Position numbers and translations under genes: made by a program
Shown: positions 45,207 to 51,313 of the stretch, in pieces
Layout: the number at the start of each line of letters is the position of its first letter
Numbering within the stretch: position 1 is the first letter of the stretch
Virus record (IMG/VR): IMGVR_UViG_3300035034_000423
Location: 1 to 58,630 of that record
DNA from: a virus
Strand: one strand, 5' to 3'
Length of the DNA stretch: 58,630 nt
The notes under the pieces: generated by a model
Databases searched by the model: none
Told to the model about the DNA's origin: nothing
The model's input: only the letters and a program-made list of their open reading frames with translations

Positions 45207-45758
45207 TTAGTCTTCAAATACGTCTCCTAAATCATGCTTATCTTTTTCTTGGTGCTTACTGACTTTCATGCCATCTAAGTCTTTGCGTATTCCGGTAACT
45301 TCTGTTGTGACCTCTTTGGCCCTCCTAAGAAGTTTCTTAAACTCTTTCCATAAGTCTATACCTCTGGCTATCTTATAATTTTCATTTATCGATTGACACT
45401 CTATAAATATCAATAGTAGTGAGACTGCTTTTACCATTAGGCCCGGTATTCCGAATAAGGATTCTAAAATATCTCCTAGTATGTAATAATCTAATAGATA
45501 GGTTGTAAGTACAGTAAGCTGATACAGAACCATTTTAGATATTACACCAGACATTGCCCTAGATGTAATGGGTATTTTATTTACCTTAGACTTCCATATA
45601 CCTGAAATAGTGTCGAGTATAATAAAAGCTCCTACTGTAATTAAAATCCCTTTAACTGGTGCAAAGAATATTGCTATGGGCAGTACTACGTTCCAAATAC
45701 TCGTGGATATCTTAACAATATGGTATTTGGCGTCGTCTAGCATTGTATAGGTTGTCAT
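45207..45758 (-). CDS. phage holin
   Basis: A 183-aa membrane protein with hydrophobic segments at ~22-50 (WNVVLPIAIFFAPVKGILIT), ~70-95 and ~98-118. It contains LDTISGIWKSKVNKIPITSRAM, typical of the Bacteroidetes/Firmicutes phage holin 4-type family, and a charged cytoplasmic C-terminus. It releases the M15 endolysin. Two bases separate it from the upstream basic protein. Confidence 0.8.
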   Translation of the reverse strand: MTTYTMLDDAKYHIVKISTSIWNVVLPIAIFFAPVKGILITVGAFIILDTISGIWKSKVNKIPITSRAMSGVISKMVLYQLTVLTTYLLDYYILGDILESLFGIPGLMVKAVSLLLIFIECQSINENYKIARGIDLWKEFKKLLRRAKEVTTEVTGIRKDLDGMKVSKHQEKDKHDLGDVFED

Positions 45759-45760
45759 TT

Positions 45761-46039
45761 TTATTTTTTCTTCCTTCCTCCTTCGCCTTTTCTTCCTCTG
45801 TTTGTTTTAGAGGATACGAAGCTATTTGTTGCGTGGTCGTAGTCCTTGTCAGCTACATCCTGACCTTTTTTCTTTGCAGCATATCTTTTAGAACCTGATT
45901 CAGACCTTTTTTTCTTTTGTTCTGGTCTGGAATTGACTTTCTTATCCGTTGCTGCTTTTTTCCTTCTTGCTGCCGGATTATCCCTGTAATACTTAGCGGA
46001 AGCGCTTAAACTTCCTTTTGGTTTTTTCTTTGGTGCCAT
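45761..46039 (-). CDS. small basic phage protein (KKPKGSL...NRGRKGEG type)
   Basis: A 92-aa Lys/Arg-rich protein, MAPKKKPKGSLSASAKYYRDN ... shortened: GSLSASAKYYRDNPAARRKK and DYDHATNSFVSSKTNRGRKG. It resembles a small basic protein family scattered across large phages and viruses with a conserved D-x(2)-H and NR end. It may bind nucleic acid or virion DNA. The frame is open five codons further (MYICT), but those codons lie in the -7 promoter element. The ATG at 46039 is therefore the start, giving a leaderless message. Confidence 0.7.
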   Translation of the reverse strand: MAPKKKPKGSLSASAKYYRDNPAARRKKAATDKKVNSRPEQKKKRSESGSKRYAAKKKGQDVADKDYDHATNSFVSSKTNRGRKGEGGRKKK

Positions 46040-46043
46040 AGTA

Positions 46044-46051
46044 CAAATATA
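46044..46051 (-). promoter_or_regulatory. leaderless-type promoter
   Basis: TATATTTG on the minus strand, four bases before the ATG at 46039. The arrangement TATATTTGTACTATG is identical at the HNH gene (53.8 kb). Confidence 0.65.
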
Positions 46052-46055
46052 CAAT

Positions 46056-46084
46056 AAAAAGGGGGAGTCGTAGTTGACCCCCCT
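46056..46084 (-). terminator. intrinsic terminator after RyR-domain gene
   Basis: Read on the minus strand: GGGGGGTC, loop AACTAC, GACTCCCCC then TTTTTATT. It separates the RyR-domain gene from the lysis operon. Confidence 0.82.
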
Positions 46085-46107
46085 CTTTGTTTTTTATAGA
46101 CTCAATA

Positions 46108-46605
46108 CTAAACTGTTACGAAACTTTTGACTATTGTAATAAACAATATGTCCTTGGCTTTTTGTTGAAAAGGAAGCTCTCTGTAAGTCACCATACATGG
46201 GTGGGTCTTTTTTATAGGGTCTTTTTCTTTCCCGTAACTCCAACCGTCTTCGCATTTTTGTGCCACCCAAGAGTCGTGCATATCTTGTGGCCTTGCGTTA
46301 GGATTCTCATGGAAATACTTTACTCCTTGCATGGCACTGTCATGTACCCACTTAGGCGCTTCATCCCAAGGTACTTGGGAGAAGTCACCGTGTCCCTCGC
46401 AAAAAGCTCGGTTCACTTCGTGACAAGTACGGGCTATTCTTTCTGCAATAGATAGCTCTGTAGAGGGCTGAAACTTTCCCTCACCTTCTGTCAAGATTAT
46501 TCCATCCGGCCCTTCTTTACCCGGCTCTAGGTTCATACTTAGTTGAAGGTTTACTCCCTCTGTTACTCCCTCTGTTACTTTTTTTGTTGCCCTTTTCTTA
46601 CTCAT
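46108..46605 (-). CDS. RyR-domain protein
   Basis: A 165-aa protein. After a Lys/Glu/Gly-rich leader, residues ~50-165 form a RyR (ryanodine-receptor-like) domain: IARTCHEVNRAFCEGHGD, PWDEAPKWVHDSAMQGVKYF, MHDSWVAQKCEDGW, KKTHPCMVTYRELPFQQKAKD. The domain is widespread in phages and bacteria with unknown biochemical role, proposed to bind nucleotide-derived or modified ligands. Distal gene before a terminator. Confidence 0.85.
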   Translation of the reverse strand: MSKKRATKKVTEGVTEGVNLQLSMNLEPGKEGPDGIILTEGEGKFQPSTELSIAERIARTCHEVNRAFCEGHGDFSQVPWDEAPKWVHDSAMQGVKYFHENPNARPQDMHDSWVAQKCEDGWSYGKEKDPIKKTHPCMVTYRELPFQQKAKDILFITIVKSFVTV

Positions 46606-46616
46606 TTTAAATGGCT

Positions 46617-47171
46617 TTAATTATTATTCTTTACTTTTTCATTGAAGACTTTGAACAGGTCTACTAACTGTTGGTCTTTTTTATCCCTACTCCTCACTAT
46701 TACATTTCTCCTAGCGCTCATTGGAACCTCTTCCTCTAGCATGCACATCTTGTGCATTTTCTTCATAAGCTCGTTGGCTTTGTGACTTAGTACGTAGTAA
46801 ATCTTTGAGCCACTTTTGCTCCACATTGCTATCCAACCCTCTTTTTTCATTTTCTTGAATATGGTATAATCGTTTATACCTAACTCCTTCATAAACTTTG
46901 AGAATTGTCCGGATGTGAATATGTGTATAGGATATAAATAGAAAAGTATGTCAAGTTGTCTTGCGGTCAAACTGTGGTTTCTTCTGGCCCATGTTCTTAT
47001 CATGTGAGAGTATTGTAAAAAATTATACTCCATGTTCGAAGTCCTAACTTTCTGCTTATACTCTTTCTGCTTTTTTAATGGCATTCTTTTAAATAGTATA
47101 TTTTTTTCTAGCTTTTCATGTATGAAGCCTTCGTACCTTCTCCTCTTATTAAATCTCTCTTCTAGCTCCAT
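46617..47171 (-). CDS. winged-helix DNA-binding regulator (MarR-like)
   Basis: A 184-aa basic protein. Residues ~60-145 (SLTARQLDILFYLYPIHIFTSGQFSKFMKELGINDYTIFKKMKKEGWI...YYVLSHKANELMKKMHK) show the helix-turn-helix plus wing of MarR-type regulators: ARQLDILFYL, then FSKFMKE / YTIFKKMKKEGWI, then SGSKIYYVLS. It probably controls phage transcription, a candidate ligand for the palindromic operators at 49.2 and 55.2 kb. No sensory domain is seen. Confidence 0.65.
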   Translation of the reverse strand: MELEERFNKRRRYEGFIHEKLEKNILFKRMPLKKQKEYKQKVRTSNMEYNFLQYSHMIRTWARRNHSLTARQLDILFYLYPIHIFTSGQFSKFMKELGINDYTIFKKMKKEGWIAMWSKSGSKIYYVLSHKANELMKKMHKMCMLEEEVPMSARRNVIVRSRDKKDQQLVDLFKVFNEKVKNNN

Positions 47172-47209
47172 TTAGATAAATGTAGTGAAAATATTTGTAA
47201 ACACCAAAT

Positions 47210-47236
47210 AAAAAAGCCTCCTTTTTAGGGGAGGCC
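47210..47236 (-). terminator. intrinsic terminator
   Basis: Read on the minus strand: GGCCTCC, loop CCTAAAAA, GGAGGC then TTTTTTATT. It ends the transcript of the 180-aa gene. Confidence 0.82.
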
Positions 47237-47259
47237 TTATTTAGTGGTTGGTTATTATA

Positions 47260-47802
47260 TTAGTTTGAGTTTTCGGTAGTCGCTACGGTATAAAGTGCTG
47301 CAAGTTTAGTTACAGTCCACTCATAAGTTTTAAAAGGCGTGTTACCTCTTATGGCCAATGCTGTATAGGTTGCGTCGCCGGTTGCTCCGGATCCTGTTGA
47401 TGCAACTCTATCCTCTATACCTTCTATAAAGTTTAATAGGGCCAAGAAAGACCTTACGGTACAATCGTTGACTGTACTAGCTTTTAAGATATCTATAGGA
47501 CGTCTTGTAGATAAGGCTGCTCTACCTATTGAGCCAAGCTCTACACTAGATGTTTCTGACACGAAATCGCAAGTGAACGTAGTTTCGTTAGTAATTACAA
47601 TGTCCCATACAGAACTATCGTAAGGGTTGTTACCTCTTGCAACTACTCCGTCGTATGTGCCGTTTGCTACTCCGTCGGCTTGCATTTCAGCGATTACGTT
47701 TGCCAATCCTCTAAATGCTTCTACAGAAGCTACTGCATTGCCCGTAGGCAATACTAAATCAATTTGTGGCAAATATGCCAATGCTGCTACTCCTTTTCCC
47801 AT
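47260..47802 (-). CDS. putative head-decoration or fibre protein with internal repeat
   Basis: A 180-aa protein, balanced beta-type composition without Lys-rich regions. Two segments repeat: ARGNNPYDSSVWDIVITNE (~55-73) and AIRGNTPFKTYEWTVTKLA (~148-166), each RGNxPxxxxxW(D/T)(I/V)(V/T). It has a strong promoter (TATCTTTG, 47832-47839) and its own terminator, as for an abundant virion protein. No known family. Confidence 0.5.
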   Translation of the reverse strand: MGKGVAALAYLPQIDLVLPTGNAVASVEAFRGLANVIAEMQADGVANGTYDGVVARGNNPYDSSVWDIVITNETTFTCDFVSETSSVELGSIGRAALSTRRPIDILKASTVNDCTVRSFLALLNFIEGIEDRVASTGSGATGDATYTALAIRGNTPFKTYEWTVTKLAALYTVATTENSN

Positions 47803-47854
47803 GATATGTTTTTGTTTTAATGGTTATATGTCAAAGATAAGAAATGTATTTTAA

Positions 47855-48028
47855 TCAGTTTTGACCCCTTAGTATAGTCTTGACTATCCTACTTGTATCT
47901 ATACAATGTTTAATGTAATCCTGTACTTCGCTTGCAGCCTCGAAATTGAATACGGAAAGTAGTTCTCTTTTTATATCGGACAACTGCTTGGGGCTTTTGT
48001 TTATAAGGTTTGATATATTTACTTTCAT
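47855..48028 (-). CDS. small hypothetical protein
   Basis: A 57-aa frame (MKVNISNLINKSPKQLSDIK...) ending at 47855. One base separates it from the upstream 46-aa gene, so both belong to the recombinase operon. Helical, basic; function unknown. Confidence 0.55.
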   Translation of the reverse strand: MKVNISNLINKSPKQLSDIKRELLSVFNFEAASEVQDYIKHCIDTSRIVKTILRGQN

Positions 48029-48029
48029 A

Positions 48030-48170
48030 TTATTTAGTTTCTTTTATTAATATACTTCTTTTACCCGTGGTGTAGTCTATAATCTCGATAACTTCTGTAC
48101 CCTCTATAATACCGTACTTATTCCACCACTTCTCTGCCTCTATAAAATCTTGATGTTCTATTCTATTCAT
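48030..48170 (-). CDS. small hypothetical protein
   Basis: A 46-aa frame (MNRIEHQDFIEAEKWWNKYG...) overlapping the recombinase stop by 8 nt. The overlap and codon usage suggest it is real. Function unknown. Confidence 0.55.
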   Translation of the reverse strand: MNRIEHQDFIEAEKWWNKYGIIEGTEVIEIIDYTTGKRSILIKETK

Positions 48171-48876
48171 TTTCGTATAATTTAATTAAGTTAGATACTT
48201 GTATAGGGTAAAACTTATTTCCCCTTGAGGTTTTAAAGCCTCCTTTGTTAAGTGCGTTTGCAATAGCGTTCAAAGAGTGGTCTGGTCGCATCCTAGAAGC
48301 CATGGCGTAAGCTCTAACATTGTTTTGGTCAGCAATGGCCTTAGCTCTTCTTGTTCTCTTAGAACGCTCTCTGGACTCGTCTGAAAGGTTTTGAGGGCTT
48401 CCTAATGAAGTAATCCTTTTACCTTCTTTAGTAATGTGAAAACCATTAACGTCTATATTGTCCTTAATTCTACCTAAAGCATCCTTAACACGTTGCTTAG
48501 TTTTATCCTTTTCCTCTTTGGCCACTAAGAACTTAATATGCTTAGAGAAAGTCGTATCGTGCGGAGAGTCTGCCTCTATAAAAGGGATACCCTCTTCGTC
48601 AAGTCTGGCCATGGTCATAAAACCTGCACGGGACAATCTGTCTATGCGGTGTACTATCAGGGTCGCACCGTTGATATTACAAAGGTCTAATGCCCTATCG
48701 AAACCATCTCTGACGACGGCACCTCCGCTTACTATTTCTTCCTCTATCGCTATTACCGTTCCTCCGTACACACTGATGAACTTTCTTACAGCCTCCTTTT
48801 GCACCTCTAAACCGATACCATCCCTTTGACTTTCGGTTGACGCCCTGTAATACGCTACGTATTTTGTATTCTCCAT
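48163..48876 (-). CDS. serine recombinase (resolvase/invertase family)
   Basis: A 237-aa protein. The N-terminal catalytic domain has YYRASTESQ (nucleophile S13, R11), then VSGGAVVRDGFDRAL and IVHRIDRLSR (R80 and R83 region). The C-terminal ~75 residues are a small DNA-binding part (HSLNAIANALNKGGFKTSRGNKF). The length fits resolvases and small transposon recombinases, not large integrases. It may resolve concatemers or dimers, exchange the paralogous fibre segments, or be a transferred gene. No accompanying att site was seen. Confidence 0.88.
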   Translation of the reverse strand: MENTKYVAYYRASTESQRDGIGLEVQKEAVRKFISVYGGTVIAIEEEIVSGGAVVRDGFDRALDLCNINGATLIVHRIDRLSRAGFMTMARLDEEGIPFIEADSPHDTTFSKHIKFLVAKEEKDKTKQRVKDALGRIKDNIDVNGFHITKEGKRITSLGSPQNLSDESRERSKRTRRAKAIADQNNVRAYAMASRMRPDHSLNAIANALNKGGFKTSRGNKFYPIQVSNLIKLYENE

Positions 48877-48900
48877 TTTGATTTGATTTTATTTATTAAT

Positions 48901-49059
48901 TTACTGCCACACTACTTCCGTTCCGTCACCGTAGTCGATAACTACGTAGTCGGTTTTAGGGGTTATGGCCACGCTGCCGGCCTCCATCGCCTTTAGCTCG
49001 TGGGATATTCCCATGTCTAAAAACATATCGATCGTTTGGGACATTACTATTACTTTCAT
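48901..49059 (-). CDS. small hypothetical protein ahead of recombinase
   Basis: A 52-aa frame, MKVIVMSQTIDMFLDMGISH ... VIDYGDGTEVVWQ, first gene after the TATATTTG promoter at 49099-49106. The helix-plus-strand pattern looks protein-like. Function unknown. Confidence 0.55.
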   Translation of the reverse strand: MKVIVMSQTIDMFLDMGISHELKAMEAGSVAITPKTDYVVIDYGDGTEVVWQ

Positions 49060-49075
49060 TTTTCTCGTATTATTT

Positions 49076-49106
49076 TGATTTAACTATTTCGTTCAATACA
49101 AATATA
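49076..49106 (-). promoter_or_regulatory. promoter of the recombinase operon
   Basis: On the minus strand TTTG, 20-nt spacer, TATATTTG (49099-49106). It is divergent from the plus-strand promoter at 49306; the palindrome array lies between them. Confidence 0.68.
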
Positions 49107-49163
49107 GAATAAATAATTGGGTTTAACAAACTTTATAGCAATTATTTTTAATTTATTTTTAAT

Positions 49164-49273
49164 ATGGGTAAAATCTATGGTAAATCTTCTGCCGTATAGG
49201 CCGTATCTATTGGCCTCGGGGTCTACTATAGATAAAATCTATTATAAAAGAGTTTACTATAGATAAATTCTAT
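49164..49273. promoter_or_regulatory. array of four phased 15-bp palindromic operators
   Basis: Four 15-bp elements related to ATAGATAAAATCTAT: 49164-49178 (ATGGGTAAAATCTAT), 49196-49210 (ATAGGCCGTATCTAT), 49228-49242 (ATAGATAAAATCTAT) and 49259-49273 (ATAGATAAATTCTAT). Start-to-start distances are 32, 32 and 31 bp, about three helical turns, placing all sites on one face of the DNA. They lie between divergent promoters, so an operator array for a dimeric regulator is likely. An origin-type iteron set is the alternative. Confidence 0.75.
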
Positions 49274-49286
49274 GGTAAAAAGTTTT

Positions 49287-49313
49287 TTGGTTGGGTTATT
49301 TTTTGTATATTTA
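49287..49313 (+). promoter_or_regulatory. promoter of structured RNA A
   Basis: TTGG near 49287 and TATATTTA at 49306-49313 within the block GGGTTATTTTTTGTATATTT, which also occurs at 10203-10222. The predicted start lies near 49316-49320, at the beginning of the closing stem of RNA A. Confidence 0.7.
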
Positions 49314-49314
49314 C

Positions 49315-49650
49315 ACATGTACTTATTTATACGTCTCGAAAACACGGTTCGATAGGTACTTTTTAAAACTCTCGATGAACGGGTAGCAACGATAGAGAGC
49401 ATGGGTCTAACCTAAGTAAACAGACTCGGTTGTACTAGAAAGTTTCTAGTGAAGGTTTACAAGTGTAAGGGAAACTGATATTTAAAGATGGCCTAACGTA
49501 ATCTTTTGATAGCCCCCAAACTGCCAGAAAGAAATTTTTGGGTAGGGTTCTGTTAGGGAACCTCTGCCAGATTTGCATTTTATATCGCTATCGCTCATTA
49601 TAAAAAGCAAACCAATACCTTTAATTAGTTTATCTTTAATGTAAGTACTG
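49315..49650 (+). ncRNA. structured RNA A, about 330 nt
   Basis: Closing stem GTACTTA (49319-49325) with TAAGTAC (49642-49648). Inside are CTCTC-G-AT / AT-A-GAGAG (49369-49398), GGGTCT / AGACTC (49403-49426), ACTAG / CTAGT (49434-49450), a ~10-bp GGTAGGGTTC / GAACCTCTGCC arm (49541-49569), and a 13-nt helix TTTGCATTTTATA / TATAAAAAGCAAA with one mismatch (49572-49584 and 49599-49611). No ORF above 12 codons starts at the promoter. I see no match to tmRNA, RNase P or intron cores. Function unknown. Confidence 0.7.
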
Positions 49651-49680
49651 TAATAGGTAAGAGATTAAGTAACTAAATAA

Positions 49681-49744
49681 TAACCTAAGTAAGTAATAAC
49701 CTAAGTAAGTAATAACCTAAGTAAGTAATAACCTAAGTAAGTAA
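49681..49744. repeat. four perfect 16-bp tandem repeats
   Basis: TAACCTAAGTAAGTAA repeated four times without mismatch. A related sequence, TAACCTAAGTAAACAG, lies in a loop of RNA A (49408-49423), and AACTTAGG follows at ~49763. The repeats may be RNA or protein binding sites at the 3' end of the RNA A transcript. Confidence 0.85.
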
Positions 49745-49787
49745 TACCTTAACTTAGAATATAACTTAGGAGAACCTCCCCCCCAGA

Positions 49788-50282
49788 CTAGAGAGAAGGA
49801 GTACCACTAAAATAAATGTCGGTCACTAAGTACTCGACTTCCGTATCAAGGAGCAAGTACAATAAATAATCACTACTATAGAACATTATAGAGCAAGGGT
49901 CATTACTATGGCCGTAACCTTGCGAATGTGCAACCTCATGCGCCATTATCACTAAAATAACATCTTCGTACTTACCTAGCATAAATGCAGGCCCCTGATT
50001 CATGTTTATATACATGCTGTAGTCGAGTCTGTTGTAGAGTCCTTCGTAGTTGGGGCCAGATATTTTAGGTGTGGTCGGCAAAGAGTCCATAACCTGTATG
50101 GTAGATATTTTACTGTAGTCTATATCTATGTCGTTTGCGCTATAAATAGAATCGAGCTTGTCGAAGTATTTTTGTAGTTGAGGTTCGACTTTGGGTGTTC
50201 TTTTCTTGAAGATGTTTATACTCATAGTTCCATAAGTGAACATAAGCATTGCCGTAAGTAAATATAAAGTTCTTTTTATCAT
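49788..50282 (-). CDS. metzincin-type zinc metalloprotease
   Basis: A 164-aa protein with a hydrophobic N-terminus (residues ~5-25, signal or anchor). It has the full metzincin zinc motif HEVAHSQGYGH (H115, E116, H119, H125), followed by a Met-turn-like SIMFYS (M133). The lack of other domains and the export signal suggest a secreted or membrane-tethered protease acting in the periplasm, at lysis, or on surface proteins. Isolated leftward gene between RNA A and the tRNA arrays. Confidence 0.78.
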   Translation of the reverse strand: MIKRTLYLLTAMLMFTYGTMSINIFKKRTPKVEPQLQKYFDKLDSIYSANDIDIDYSKISTIQVMDSLPTTPKISGPNYEGLYNRLDYSMYINMNQGPAFMLGKYEDVILVIMAHEVAHSQGYGHSNDPCSIMFYSSDYLLYLLLDTEVEYLVTDIYFSGTPSL

Positions 50283-50319
50283 ACTTACAATATAACTATT
50301 TTTTTAGTATCTTTCGACT

Positions 50320-50457
50320 ATGAGAAAAAAACCAACAAAAAAAACAGATAGTACTAAGAAATCTAACAACAAGGTTGCCAGATTGTACAAAAGAAAGAAT
50401 GCTAGGGTTAAAAAAGCTTTGTCCTTTTCAACCCCTAACAATACTAAGAACGCCTAA
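50320..50457 (+). CDS. very small basic protein
   Basis: A 45-aa plus-strand frame, MRKKPTKKTDSTKKSNNKVA..., with 16 Lys/Arg. The TATCTTTC box at 50308-50315 is five bases from the ATG, the leaderless arrangement. It converges on the minus-strand tRNA-Arg, overlapping its 3' end. It may be a DNA/RNA-binding peptide; translation is unproven. Confidence 0.4.
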   Translation: MRKKPTKKTDSTKKSNNKVARLYKRKNARVKKALSFSTPNNTKNA

Positions 50458-50520
50458 AAGGATTCGAACCTTTATTTGAACCTTCGTAGGGAACTGTTCT
50501 TCCATTTGAACTATAAGCGT
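50450..50520 (-). tRNA. tRNA-Arg (ACG)
   Basis: Acceptor ACGCTTA / TAGGCGT and T-arm AAAGG-TTCGAAT-CCTTT are clear. Loop CTACGAA gives ACG. The anticodon stem GTTCC/GGTTC has two T-T mismatches, so the anticodon is less certain. Last gene of group 1. Confidence 0.7.
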
Positions 50521-50533
50521 ATTGGGTAAGAGT

Positions 50534-50615
50534 ACTCCGAGTGGGATTCGAACCCACAATCCTTACGGCAATAGGGCTTAAACCTATCGTGTATAGCCAT
50601 TTCCACCACCGGAGC
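50534..50615 (-). tRNA. tRNA-Leu (TAA)
   Basis: Stem ATAGG/CCTAT with loop TTTAAGC gives TAA. Long variable arm (TGCCGTAAGGATT) as expected for Leu. T-arm GTGGG-TTCGAAT-CCCAC. Confidence 0.92.
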
Positions 50616-50621
50616 AGTTGT

Positions 50622-50694
50622 ACGAGAGGTGGGAGTCGAACCCACAAATTTCAGGGTCTAAACCTGTTGCCTATGCCGATTCGGCTACTCTCGC
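50622..50694 (-). tRNA. tRNA-Leu (TAG)
   Basis: Loop TTTAGAC gives TAG; T-arm GTGGG-TTCGACT-CCCAC; acceptor GCGAGAG/CTCTCGT. The variable region is short for a Leu tRNA (AAATTT), an oddity. Confidence 0.82.
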
Positions 50695-50701
50695 ATTAAG
50701 T

Positions 50702-50774
50702 GTCAAAGACCAGAATCGAACTGGCGTAACCTATTTCACAGATAGACCGCATTTCCAATTATGCGCACAATGAC
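50702..50774 (-). tRNA. tRNA-His (GTG)
   Basis: Anticodon arm TCTAT-CTGTGAA-ATAGG gives GTG. T-arm GCCAG-TTCGATT-CTGGT. The acceptor has two mismatches; an extra G before the 5' end fits the G-1 of His tRNAs. Confidence 0.85.
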
Positions 50775-50783
50775 CATGTTAGT

Positions 50784-50854
50784 TAGGGATGGTGGTATCA
50801 ATCCACCTTCTTCTGGCTCAAAACCAGATGTAATAGTCAGTATACTAATCCCCA
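50784..50854 (-). tRNA. tRNA-Gln (TTG)
   Basis: Anticodon arm TCTGG-TTTTGAG-CCAGA gives TTG. Acceptor TGGGGAT/ATCCCTA with the U1-A72 pair usual for Gln. Confidence 0.9.
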
Positions 50855-50858
50855 AGAT

Positions 50859-50892
50859 AAGCTTATTGACTAATATTGTCGATTATAAGCTT
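50859..50892. repeat. inverted repeat in tRNA spacer
   Basis: AAGCTTAT (50859-50866) and ATAAGCTT (50885-50892), 8 bp, in the spacer between tRNA-Glu and tRNA-Gln. A hairpin in the precursor, perhaps a processing site or tRNA remnant. Confidence 0.65.
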
Positions 50893-50896
50893 TTGT

Positions 50897-50970
50897 ACTA
50901 CCGACGAGACTCGAACTCGCATTGCACACCTTGAAAGGGTGGATTCCTATTCCGTTTAGAAGACGGTAGC
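50897..50970 (-). tRNA. tRNA-Glu (TTC)
   Basis: Anticodon arm CCACC-CTTTCAA-GGTGT gives TTC. T-arm GCGAG-TTCGAGT-CTCGT, acceptor GCTACCG/CGGTAGT. A second tRNA-Glu(TTC) lies at 58.25 kb. Confidence 0.92.
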
Positions 50971-51016
50971 AAATACACTTCATCGTTATGGCGATTATAG
51001 TGTTAACTTAACTTCG

Positions 51017-51090
51017 TCGGGTAGGTAGGACTCGAACCTACATTCTCCGGCTTCCAAGGCCGGCACGTATCCAATTTTGTCACAACCCGA
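51017..51090 (-). tRNA. tRNA-Pro (TGG)
   Basis: Anticodon arm CCGGC-CTTGGAA-GCCGG gives TGG. Perfect acceptor TCGGGT(T)/(T)ACCCGA and T-arm GTAGG-TTCGAGT-CCTAC. First tRNA after attenuator 1. Confidence 0.95.
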
Positions 51091-51108
51091 TTGTATTAAA
51101 TGAAAAAA

Positions 51109-51131
51109 GCCCTCCGAAATTAATCGGAAGG
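51109..51131 (-). terminator. terminator of attenuator 1
   Basis: On the minus strand GCCTTCCGA (5' arm, 51124-51132) pairs with TCGGAGGGC (51109-51117), then TTTTTT. It stands between leader peptide 1 and tRNA-Pro, so it must be bypassed to transcribe the group 1 tRNAs. Confidence 0.88.
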
Positions 51132-51160
51132 CTTTAGTTTATTATACTAGCTATGGATCG

Positions 51161-51253
51161 TTACTCAAACAATTCCTCACTACCAAACATACTAACTCCT
51201 CCCGAGATTCTCGGTTGTTCTAAGAGTTGTGTATGTAAGCGTGTTGTTTTCAT
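51161..51253 (-). CDS. leader peptide 1 (30 aa)
   Basis: MKTTRLHTQLLEQPRISGGV... Residues 5-15 are R-L-H-T-Q-L-L-E-Q-P-R: ten of eleven are amino acids of the seven downstream tRNAs, and all six identities are present. Codons fit the encoded anticodons: CGC (ACG), TTA (TAA), CAT (GTG), CAA (TTG), GAA (TTC), CCG (TGG). The ORF starts ~6 nt after the -7 element and ends 30 nt before the terminator. Probable control peptide, not a structural product. Confidence 0.75.
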   Translation of the reverse strand: MKTTRLHTQLLEQPRISGGVSMFGSEELFE

Positions 51254-51313
51254 AATAATCAAATATACAAAAAATAATCGTTACTTCAAAACTTTAAGTA
51301 ACTTATTTTTAAA

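Larger units (their letters stand above)
51103..51267 (-). promoter_or_regulatory. attenuator 1 (leader region of Pro-Glu-Gln-His-Leu-Leu-Arg tRNAs)
   Basis: Promoter TATATTTG (51260-51267, minus strand; TTG 19 nt upstream), leader ORF, then terminator. Segment 1 CCGAG (51210-51214) pairs with segment 2 CTCGG (51202-51206). Segment 2 TCGGGAGG (51198-51205) also pairs with terminator arm CCTTCCGA (51124-51131), 8 bp with one G-U, extended by TTAGT/ACTAA (5 bp). Terminator 3:4 is the alternative. A ribosome stalled before segment 1 would free segment 2 and allow read-through. Confidence 0.8.

Noticed and set aside
46040-46054. N-terminal extension MYICT of the 92-aa basic protein
   Set aside because: These codons are the -7 promoter box TATATTTG; the same false extension (MLYICT) appears at 53802-53819.
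48163-48876. temperate lifestyle based on the serine recombinase
   Set aside because: The protein is resolvase-sized, there is no repressor or att site in the window, and the rest is a lytic gene set.
50444-50647. 67-codon minus-strand ORF, and similar ORFs at 51714-51950, 53016-53198
   Set aside because: They run straight through tRNA genes and consist of translated T-arms.
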